64,000 bases of DNA from Flavobacterium sp. Leaf82 (lineage in GTDB: Bacteria; Bacteroidota; Bacteroidia; Flavobacteriales; Flavobacteriaceae). Positions 57,949 through 64,000 of this stretch are shown piece by piece; within the stretch, counting starts at the first letter, position 1; every line of letters starts with the position of its first letter. The notes under the pieces are model-generated. The model did no database searches. It saw only the letters and a program-made list of their open reading frames with translations, and was not told where the DNA came from. A program made the translations under genes and the position numbers. The stretch lies in contig NZ_LMMA01000001.1 in assembly GCF_001422725.1 (NCBI RefSeq), positions 245,422 through 309,421 on the forward strand, given 5' to 3'.

Positions 57949-58728
57949 TTGAATTCAACACCCATAATTACCGATACACATACACACCTATATTCTGAAG
58001 AATTTGATCAGGATCGCGACGAGATGATGCAAAGAGCCATAAATGCCGGGGTAACACGTTTTTTTATTCCTGCTATCGATGCCGCTGCAACAAAATCTAT
58101 GTACGATTTAGAGCAAAATTATCCGGATTATGTATTCCTGATGATGGGTTTGCATCCCACTTACGTGAAAGATAATTACGAAGACGAGTTAAGACATGTA
58201 GAAACTGAACTGGCAAAGAGAAAGTTTTATGCCGTTGGCGAAATTGGGATCGATTTGTATTGGGACAAAACACATTTAAAAGAACAGCAAATCGCTTTTA
58301 AGAGACAAATTCAGTTAGCAAAACAATATAAATTGCCAATTGTAATTCATTGCAGAGAAGCTTTTGATGAAATTTTTGAAGTTCTCGAAGAAGAGAAATC
58401 CGATGATTTATTTGGTATTTTTCATTGTTTCTCCGGAACGCATGAACAAGCACTTCAGGCGATATCTTACAATATGAAGTTGGGAATTGGAGGAGTAGTT
58501 ACGTTTAAAAACGGAAAAATCGATCAGTTTTTAAATCAAATCGATTTAGAACATATTGTTTTAGAGACAGATTCTCCGTATTTAGCGCCAATTCCGTACC
58601 GCGGAAAACGTAATGAAAGCAGCTATTTGGTAAATGTTATTAGCAAATTAGCCGATATATATGATGTTTCTGAAGAAGAAATAGCAAATAGAACAACTCA
58701 GAATTCTAAAGACGTTTTTGGGATTTAA
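57949..58728 (+). CDS. TatD-family metal-dependent hydrolase / DNase
   Basis: TIM-barrel metallo-hydrolase of 259 residues. Metal ligands are visible in DTHTHLYSEEFDQDR (about 9-23), VGEIGIDLYWD (about 94-104, Glu), VIHCREAFDEI (His), IFHCFSGTHEQ (His) and ETDSPYLAP (about 204-212, Asp). No upstream ATG exists in frame; the start is a TTG at 57949, just in front of the conserved first strand and 20 bp after a promoter box, so I take TTG as the real start. TatD proteins act as 3'-5' DNases in DNA or protein quality control. Single gene. Confidence 0.9.
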   Translation: MNSTPIITDTHTHLYSEEFDQDRDEMMQRAINAGVTRFFIPAIDAAATKSMYDLEQNYPDYVFLMMGLHPTYVKDNYEDELRHVETELAKRKFYAVGEIGIDLYWDKTHLKEQQIAFKRQIQLAKQYKLPIVIHCREAFDEIFEVLEEEKSDDLFGIFHCFSGTHEQALQAISYNMKLGIGGVVTFKNGKIDQFLNQIDLEHIVLETDSPYLAPIPYRGKRNESSYLVNVISKLADIYDVSEEEIANRTTQNSKDVFGI

Positions 58729-58791
58729 CCCGTACCTTACAATACTTTGATTTTTTTTTTGTTCTTTTGCCCACTAAAATAGATATTAATA

Positions 58792-59928
58792 ATGCAGAAA
58801 TTTGATGCCATTCGACCTTTTTATGATTCCGAAATAAATGAAGCACTTCATGGTGTTGTCAATCATCCGATGATGAAAGCCATGATGAATTTTACTTTTC
58901 CAGAATTAGAAGATCAAGTTTGGAAAGATCAATTGAAAAAAACACATTCGATTCGTGATTTTCAATGTAACTTCATTTACAATACTATTCAAAAAGTTCT
59001 TGAAAAAAGTTCTGAAGGACTTACAACTTCAGGATTTGAGAAACTGGAAAAAAATACTTCTTATTTATTTGTTTCTAATCACAGAGACATTCTTTTAGAT
59101 ACAACCTTATTAAATGTTTGCCTTTTTGAGCATGGTTTAGTCATGACCGCATCTGCGATTGGAGACAATTTGGTAAAAAAAGCATTCTTAAGCACATTGG
59201 CAAAACTTAACAGAAACTTTTTGGTTTTGAGAGGTTTAACGCCAAGAGAAATGTTGCAGAGTTCTAAATTGTTAGCAGAATATATGGGACAATTATTGCT
59301 TCGCGAAAATCGTTCGGTTTGGATTGCGCAAAGAGAAGGACGTACAAAAGACGGAAATGACGAAACCAATCCCGGCGTTTTAAAAATGATCGGAATGGGT
59401 TCTGACGAAGCTAATTTGATGGATTATTTCAAAAAATTAAAGATTGTTCCCGTTTCTATTTCATACGAATACGATCCTACAGATGTTTTGAAAATGCCGC
59501 AATTAATGGCAGAAGCAAATAACGAAGTTTACATTAAAGAAAAAAACGAAGATTTCATGACCATCTTAAGTGGTATCATGGGAACTAAAAAAAGAATACA
59601 CATTTCTGTTGGAGATGTTCTAGATACTGAAATTGATCAGATTGTGGCTGAAAATGACAACGCAAACAAACAAATTCAGGCTTTGGCACAAGTTATCGAT
59701 GATTCGGTTTTAAAGAATTATCAGTTATGGCCAACTAATTTTATAGCTTACGACATTTTAAACGAAACAGATAAATTCTCTCATTTATATAAAGAGAGTG
59801 AAAAATCACTTTTTGAGCGTCGTTTAGAAATGCGTATTGGCAGCGATAATCCAGTTACAAGACAAGGATTTTTAGCGATGTATGCAAATCCTGTCGTAAA
59901 TAAATTAAAATATCAGGATGTCATCTAA
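58792..59928 (+). CDS. glycerol-phosphate acyltransferase-like protein
   Basis: The 378 residues include PlsC/PlsB-type blocks: SNHRDILLDTTLL near 96-108 (acceptor His and Asp), LVLRGLTPREMLQ near 145-157 and VWIAQREGRTKDGND near 180-194 (the EGTRS-like block). Then IVPVSISYEYDPTD (about 222-235). It probably acylates a phospholipid precursor at the inner membrane, but the His-Asp box reads H-x5-D to the second Asp rather than the classical H-x4-D, and the substrate is not certain. No membrane anchor is obvious. It overlaps the asparaginase gene by 11 bp. Confidence 0.82.
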   Translation: MQKFDAIRPFYDSEINEALHGVVNHPMMKAMMNFTFPELEDQVWKDQLKKTHSIRDFQCNFIYNTIQKVLEKSSEGLTTSGFEKLEKNTSYLFVSNHRDILLDTTLLNVCLFEHGLVMTASAIGDNLVKKAFLSTLAKLNRNFLVLRGLTPREMLQSSKLLAEYMGQLLLRENRSVWIAQREGRTKDGNDETNPGVLKMIGMGSDEANLMDYFKKLKIVPVSISYEYDPTDVLKMPQLMAEANNEVYIKEKNEDFMTILSGIMGTKKRIHISVGDVLDTEIDQIVAENDNANKQIQALAQVIDDSVLKNYQLWPTNFIAYDILNETDKFSHLYKESEKSLFERRLEMRIGSDNPVTRQGFLAMYANPVVNKLKYQDVI

Positions 59929-60949
59929 AGCTAAAATATTGCTAATTTATACCGGAGGAACTATCGGTATGAGCAAAGATTTTGAGACTGGAGCGCTTAA
60001 AGCATTCAACTTTGGAAAATTATTGCAAAAAATTCCTGAAATCAAACAATTAGATTGTGAGATTGAAACCGTTTCTTTCGAAAATCCGATAGATTCATCG
60101 AACATGAATCCTGAAATGTGGACGAAAATTGCCGAAATCATCGAGGAAAATTATATTGCTTATGATGGTTTTGTAGTATTGCATGGTTCAGATACAATGT
60201 CATATTCAGCTTCGGCATTGAGTTTTATGCTAGAGAATTTGGCAAAACCAGTTGTGTTTACAGGTTCTCAATTGCCAATTGGAGATCTTCGTACAGATGC
60301 AAAAGAAAACCTGATTACAGCAATTCAGATTGCTTCTCTGCAGGAAAACGGAAAACCGGTAATCAATGAAGTTTGCTTGTATTTTGAATATAAATTATAC
60401 AGAGGAAACAGAACATCAAAAGTAAATGCAGAACATTTTAAAGCTTTTACAGCGCCCAATTATCCTGAATTGGTAGAATCCGGTGTTCATTTAAAATTAA
60501 ACTCACATTTATTTCTTCCCGTAAAAGAAAACGCTAATTTGATTGTCCATAAAAACTTAGACAATCATGTTGCCATTATAAAAATGTTTCCCGGAATGAG
60601 CGAAGTTGTTTTGGCTTCGATTCTTGCCATTAAAGATCTTAAAGGAATTGTTCTGGAAACTTACGGTTCCGGAAATGCACCAACCGAAGAATGGTTTTTG
60701 AATTTGATTCAGAAAGCGATTCAGTCCGGTTTACATATCGTAAACGTTACACAATGTTCCGGCGGAAGCGTAAATATGGGACAATATGAAACCAGTACAG
60801 CCTTAAAATCACTTGGTGTTATCTCCGGAAAAGACATTACTACAGAAGCTGCCATTACAAAACTAATGTATTTGTTGGGCGCTAATATTCCGCAATCTGA
60901 ATTTAAAACTATTTTTGAAACTGCTTTGCGCGGGGAAATTTCGTTGTAG
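59918..60949 (+). CDS. ansA: type I L-asparaginase
   Basis: Cytoplasmic asparaginase of 343 residues hydrolysing Asn to Asp and ammonia. The first catalytic Thr is in IYTGGTIGMSKD (about 10-21), the second in VVLHGSDTMSYSASALSFML (about 85-104), and the Lys/Asp region is FTGSQLPIGDLRTDAKENL (about 113-131). The C-terminal domain includes GSGNAPTEEWF and NVTQCSGGSVNMGQYETS. No signal peptide, so type I. The ATG lies inside the last codons of the acyltransferase gene (11-bp overlap), so translation is coupled. Intact. Confidence 0.94.
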   Translation: MSSKAKILLIYTGGTIGMSKDFETGALKAFNFGKLLQKIPEIKQLDCEIETVSFENPIDSSNMNPEMWTKIAEIIEENYIAYDGFVVLHGSDTMSYSASALSFMLENLAKPVVFTGSQLPIGDLRTDAKENLITAIQIASLQENGKPVINEVCLYFEYKLYRGNRTSKVNAEHFKAFTAPNYPELVESGVHLKLNSHLFLPVKENANLIVHKNLDNHVAIIKMFPGMSEVVLASILAIKDLKGIVLETYGSGNAPTEEWFLNLIQKAIQSGLHIVNVTQCSGGSVNMGQYETSTALKSLGVISGKDITTEAAITKLMYLLGANIPQSEFKTIFETALRGEISL

Positions 60950-61107
60950 TTTTTCACTGCATTTTTTCACCATATAAGTGTTTTTTCTTTACCATATAAG
61001 TGATATAAGTTCATTTTAGTTTAAGTCAAAAAAATGAATTGATCCAGTTTTGTCATTTCGACGTAAGGAGGAATCACACTAGAAACTAGACAACGTTTAC
61101 ACAACGA

Positions 61108-61140
61108 AAACCCGACAGGTTTTTAAAACCTGTCGGGTTT
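61108..61140. repeat. AAACCCGACAGG palindrome, copy 2
   Basis: Perfect palindrome with 16-bp arms around one T (61108-61123, 61125-61140), part of the 516-bp gene-free gap 60950-61465. Related imperfect copy at 36049-36095. The same gap also holds a TTTTGTCATTTCGACG-type repeat at 61052-61080. Confidence 0.7.
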
Positions 61141-61190
61141 AGCGTTCAACTTTCATTTAGATTTCTATGATAAAACTGAACTTTTTTTCA

Positions 61191-61283
61191 GGAGCTATTT
61201 CCCGCTATCCGTTCCAATCTTTTGTAGCTCCCAAAGCCTCGGGACCGCCACAAAAGGATTTCCACTTCTATCGGGGCTAGGGC
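61191..61283. repeat. dispersed repeat with variable hairpin core, copy 2
   Basis: Ends TATTTCCCGCTATCCGTTCC and CCACTTCTATCGGGGCTAGG match the copy at 5152-5230. The core differs: AATCTTTTGT (61217-61226) against ACAAAAGGATT (61250-61260), with a GC-rich loop in between. Confidence 0.75.
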
Positions 61284-61314
61284 AATCGTTTTTATAATAA
61301 TATTTTAGTCAATT

Positions 61315-61417
61315 TTGTCATTTCGAGGCACGAGAAATCCTCGCAAGAAATTCCGTTTCTAATATTTCAATCTTTGTCGAGTTTCTTACGAGGATTTCTC
61401 GTGCCTCGAAATGACAA
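61315..61417. repeat. 36-bp inverted repeat (TTGTCATTTCGAGGCACGAG)
   Basis: Arms 61315-61350 and 61382-61417 match at 35 of 36 positions, 31-nt loop. Forms a long stable hairpin 49 bp after the MFS stop (minus strand). No gene inside. Confidence 0.8.
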
Positions 61418-61465
61418 GATCATGGATCGATAATTGGAATTTGGAATTTAAAAAAATGGAATCTA

Positions 61466-62701
61466 TTAATTTTTATACGGAACTTGACAAGTTTCCAAAT
61501 CTTCTTCTGCAGCACTACGATTTTTATAATATACATACACAATTACAGAAAGAATACAAATAATTCCCTGAACCGCAACAGTATTTCTTGTTCCTATAAT
61601 GTGAGAAACATAACCTATAATTAAACTTCCAACAGGAATCATTCCCTGATACGCCATTAAATAATAACTAATACTTCTGGAACGCATATTTACAGTACTT
61701 TGTGTCTGAATATAGATATTTATAGAAGAGGTTTGAGCCATCATTCCTACGCCACTCAAAGCCATACATATAAGCGCAACAGTTAAACTATTTGAATAGG
61801 CAAGGATAATAATGCTAAAACCCAATAACAAACTCGCAGCGATCATTATTTTACCCATATTATTAGATCGTTTAAGATTGGCGAGATAAATAGCCGATAC
61901 AATAGAACCAATTCCGGCAGCACTTTCGAACCAACTGAAAGTCTGAGCATTTCCGTTAAAAATATCTTTAGCAAAAACGGGCATCAAAGTATTAAAAGAA
62001 ATTACAAATAAACTGCTGCACATTAACATTAAGAGCATTTTTGCCATTTCGGTTTCTTTTTTAACGTAGTCAAAACCTTCAATAAAATCGTTCAGCATTT
62101 TCATTTTATCAGTTGCTTTAATATGCGGAGTGATTTTCATCATAAGCAAAGAAATCAAAACAGGAATATAGCTCAGGAAATTTCCAATAAAACAAATGTC
62201 TTCACCGTAATTGTGCAAAATAATTCCGGCTAAAGCTGGACCGGCAATTCGGGCAAAATTATTTAAAGTTGAGTTTAGCGCCACTGCATTTGGCAAATCT
62301 TCTTTATTATCTACAATTTCGATCATCATAGTTTGTCTGCAAGTCATATCAAACGAATTGATAATTCCCTGAATTAAACTCAGCGCCATAATAAAGTTGA
62401 TATTGTATATTTTTAGATAAATCAATAAAGCCAAAGCTCCTGCCTGAAGCATTGCCAAAGACTGTAATACAATCATGGCGCGATGTCTGTCGTAACGACC
62501 AATAATACTTCCGGCTAACGGCGCGAGGAATAATGACGGAATCATACTTAAAAATGTAGCGAGTCCTAACAAGAAAACCGAACCCGTAACGCTATAAACC
62601 ATCCAACTTACGGCAGTTTTTTGAAGCCAGGTTCCTATTACCGAAACAGATTGTCCGTAGAAGAACAACTTGAAGTTTTTTGATTTTAGCGCTTTAAACA
62701 T
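61466..62701 (-). CDS. MFS transporter (EntS-like exporter family)
   Basis: Inner-membrane protein of 411 residues with about 12 helices. It starts MFKALKSKNFKLFFYGQSVS, a common N-terminus of MFS exporters of the EntS/MFS_3 group, with GRYDRHRAMIVLQSLAMLQA (about 68-87) as the loop 2-3 motif and NSTLNNFARIAGPALAG (about 143-159). It could export a siderophore, drug or metabolite; the substrate is unknown. It diverges from a LysR gene, which is its probable regulator; a perfect 18-bp palindrome lies in the 92-bp gap. The C-terminal tail is charged (RSAAEEDLETCQVP). Confidence 0.87.
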   Translation of the reverse strand: MFKALKSKNFKLFFYGQSVSVIGTWLQKTAVSWMVYSVTGSVFLLGLATFLSMIPSLFLAPLAGSIIGRYDRHRAMIVLQSLAMLQAGALALLIYLKIYNINFIMALSLIQGIINSFDMTCRQTMMIEIVDNKEDLPNAVALNSTLNNFARIAGPALAGIILHNYGEDICFIGNFLSYIPVLISLLMMKITPHIKATDKMKMLNDFIEGFDYVKKETEMAKMLLMLMCSSLFVISFNTLMPVFAKDIFNGNAQTFSWFESAAGIGSIVSAIYLANLKRSNNMGKIMIAASLLLGFSIIILAYSNSLTVALICMALSGVGMMAQTSSINIYIQTQSTVNMRSRSISYYLMAYQGMIPVGSLIIGYVSHIIGTRNTVAVQGIICILSVIVYVYYKNRSAAEEDLETCQVPYKN

Positions 62702-62771
62702 GATGTCTGATTTTTGTTTTACAAAGTTCGGGATTATGATTTCATTAGAAAAATTAATAATTTTACTGATA

Positions 62772-62789
62772 ATAAGTATTAAAACTTAT
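62772..62789. promoter_or_regulatory. candidate LysR operator
   Basis: Palindrome ATAAGT-N6-ACTTAT (62772-62789), 4 bp before the LysR ATG and 70 bp upstream of the divergent MFS start, as expected for a self-regulating LysR site. Confidence 0.5.
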
Positions 62790-62793
62790 CGAT

Positions 62794-63666
62794 ATGGAGA
62801 TTTATCAATTAGAATATTTTATAAAAACGGCTGAGGTTCTTCATTTTACAAAAGCCGCCGAATTGTGTTTTGTAACGCAATCCGGATTGTCACAACAAAT
62901 AAAAAAACTCGAAGAAGAGCTGGGAATGCCTTTGTTTATAAGGATTGGTAAAAAAGTTCAGCTTACTGAGGCCGGATCTGTTTTCCTGATTCATGCCAAA
63001 CAAGTAATAGAAAATGTACAAAGCGGGAAACAGGCAATTGATGATTTGAATGAAATGATTGGCGGCGAATTACGAATTGGAGTTACTTATATTTTTGGAC
63101 TTTTGGTTCTGCCAATCGTCAATTTGTTTGCAAAAACATATCCTAATTTAAAAATCGTTGTAGAATATGGCTCAACAGAACCTCTGGAAAATAAATTACT
63201 AAACAACGAATTAGATCTTGTCTTGGTAATTTCGTCTAAAGAGATAAAGCAGACTATCCAGAAAATACCATTATTTACTTCGAATCTTGTTATGGCAGTT
63301 GCAAAAACGCATCCGTTAGCTGTTTTAGATAAAATTTCGTTTAGAAAAATAGGAGATTATCCGCTTATTTTACCGGTAAGAGGATTTAGTTCGAGAGAAT
63401 TCCTCGATGAATTGTTTTTAAAAAATAATATGAAGCCCAAAGTTTCGATAGAATTAAATGCCGTTCATGCACTTTTGCAATTGGTAGAAGAGAGCGAATG
63501 GGTTACAATTGTAACCGAGAAAGCCCTAAAAGGCTGGGATAATCTAAAAGCAATCGCCATTACAGGAGTTCCAACACAAAGAGAATCATTCATGTTAACG
63601 ATCGAAGGAGCGTATCAAAAAAAGGCAGTAAAGCTGTTTATGGAAGAATTTAGAAAAAGTATGTAA
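62794..63666 (+). CDS. LysR-family transcriptional regulator
   Basis: The 290-residue protein has the LysR winged helix at the N-terminus (MEIYQLEYFIKTAEVLHFTK, AAELCFVTQSGLSQQIKKLE, about 1-40) and a two-lobe effector domain (about 90-290; GGELRIGVTYIFGLLVLPIV, LDLVLVISSKE, VTIVTEKALKGWDNLKAI). The gene is divergent from an MFS exporter and probably controls it. The palindrome at 62772-62789 lies immediately before its ATG. Ends 60 bp before the tRNA gene. Confidence 0.93.
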   Translation: MEIYQLEYFIKTAEVLHFTKAAELCFVTQSGLSQQIKKLEEELGMPLFIRIGKKVQLTEAGSVFLIHAKQVIENVQSGKQAIDDLNEMIGGELRIGVTYIFGLLVLPIVNLFAKTYPNLKIVVEYGSTEPLENKLLNNELDLVLVISSKEIKQTIQKIPLFTSNLVMAVAKTHPLAVLDKISFRKIGDYPLILPVRGFSSREFLDELFLKNNMKPKVSIELNAVHALLQLVEESEWVTIVTEKALKGWDNLKAIAITGVPTQRESFMLTIEGAYQKKAVKLFMEEFRKSM

Positions 63667-63726
63667 ACTAATGTTGGATTTTGTTTTTCTAACTCAGATT
63701 TTTTTGTGTTCTTTGCAGACCAATTT

Positions 63727-63813
63727 AGAGAGGTGTCCGAGTGGTTGAAGGAGCTAGCCTGGAAAGCTAGTATATGGGTAACTGTATCGTGGGTTCGAAT
63801 CCCATCCTCTCTG
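63727..63813 (+). tRNA. tRNA-Ser (anticodon GGA)
   Basis: 87-nt class II tRNA. Acceptor AGAGAGG (63727-63733) pairs with CCTCTCT (63806-63812), followed by discriminator G. D-arm TGTCCGAGTGGTTGAAGGA, anticodon stem-loop CTAGCCTGGAAAGCTAG with anticodon GGA, a long variable arm (TATATGGGTAACTGTAT) and T-arm GTGGGTTCGAATCCCAT. CCA is not encoded. Reads UCC/UCU serine codons. Confidence 0.95.
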
Positions 63814-63820
63814 CAAAATA

Positions 63821-63860
63821 AAAAACCGCAATTTCGTTTCAATGAAGTTGCGGTTTTTTG
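63821..63860 (+). terminator. hairpin terminator of tRNA-Ser
   Basis: AAAAACCGCAATTTC pairs with GAAGTTGCGGTTTTT (one G-U), 8-nt loop, T run. Could also terminate the minus-strand gene to the right, whose stop is at 63884. Confidence 0.8.
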
Positions 63861-63883
63861 CTTTTATATAAATTAAAAAGAAT

Positions 63884-64000
63884 CTATTTCCCTTTTAATA
63901 ATTTCTCTAAATATTCGTTTTTATCCTTTTCAGCCTGAACTAAACGCTCATAAAGTTCAACAACTTTGTCTAAAGGATTAAATGTACAATCATTATAATG
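63884..64000 (-). CDS. C-terminal 38 residues of a gene cut by the window edge
   Basis: Minus-strand frame open from base 64000 to TAG at 63884. The visible end reads NPLDKVVELYERLVQAEKDK then NEYLEKLLKGK, an amphipathic coiled helix. Such tails are common in Bacteroidota helix-turn-helix (XRE-type) regulators; only the tail is visible, so the family is a guess. Coding character is clear from codon use and the lack of stops. Confidence 0.55.
   Translation of the reverse strand, partial: HYNDCTFNPLDKVVELYERLVQAEKDKNEYLEKLLKGK

Overview
The window is a low-GC, AT-rich stretch of a Bacteroidota chromosome, almost certainly a Flavobacterium. The evidence is the TAnnTTTG-type promoter boxes, the near absence of Shine-Dalgarno sequences, a type IX secretion sorting domain on a SprB-repeat adhesin, SusC-like TonB-dependent receptors, a 14-gene Nuo operon with separate nuoC and nuoD and a short nuoG, and many short palindromic intergenic repeats. 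No phage, insertion sequence, rRNA or CRISPR array is visible.

Layout. 1-12339 (minus): respiratory complex I, nuoA to nuoN, with nuoN cut by the window edge. 12583-16619: cold-shock protein, a frameshifted micro-protein, aspS, a periplasmic thioredoxin-like protein and a small MORN/YwqK-like protein. 16620-17056: a nested palindromic repeat. 17057-22990 (minus): an iron-uptake set (siderophore-type TonB receptor, two small membrane proteins, two PepSY membrane proteins). 23207-27306 (minus): 2-oxoglutarate dehydrogenase E2 and E1, divergent from a small beta-barrel protein. 28010-28965: two unrecognised small genes. 29006-35998: a probable trehalose locus (LacI regulator, TonB receptor, MFS permease, GH37 trehalase). 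36283-37257: polyprenyl synthase. 37525-44438: YceI, TetR and a TolC/adaptor/RND efflux operon, tied together by three copies of one 28-bp operator. 44701-57709: SprB adhesin, retropepsin-like protease, CHAT-domain TPR protein, PKD/beta-barrel protein, lipoprotein, small membrane protein, then a divergent sigma factor and a TPR anti-sigma-like protein. 57949-60949: TatD nuclease, acyltransferase, L-asparaginase. 61466-63666: MFS exporter and divergent LysR regulator. 63727-63813: tRNA-Ser(GGA). 63884-64000: the end of one more gene.

How the parts work together. Nuo and the 2-oxoglutarate dehydrogenase belong to central aerobic energy metabolism. The trehalose locus reads as import across the outer membrane, import across the inner membrane, then cytoplasmic hydrolysis under a LacI repressor whose palindromes lie in the divergent promoter region. 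The TetR/RND locus is most simply a self-controlled efflux operon that also commands YceI. The 44.7-57.7 kb region is the least understood: a possible envelope sensing or proteolysis module combining a sigma factor and membrane TPR partner with a CHAT peptidase-like protein and an overlapping retropepsin.

The most notable observations are the GGAAAC-N16-GTTTCC operators, the CHAT/retropepsin/sigma neighbourhood, a fungal neutral-trehalase-like calcium loop in the trehalase, the frameshifted micro-protein at 12971-13098, and several families of intergenic palindromes that recur within the window. Several genes probably start downstream of their longest open frame; revised starts are given with reasons.
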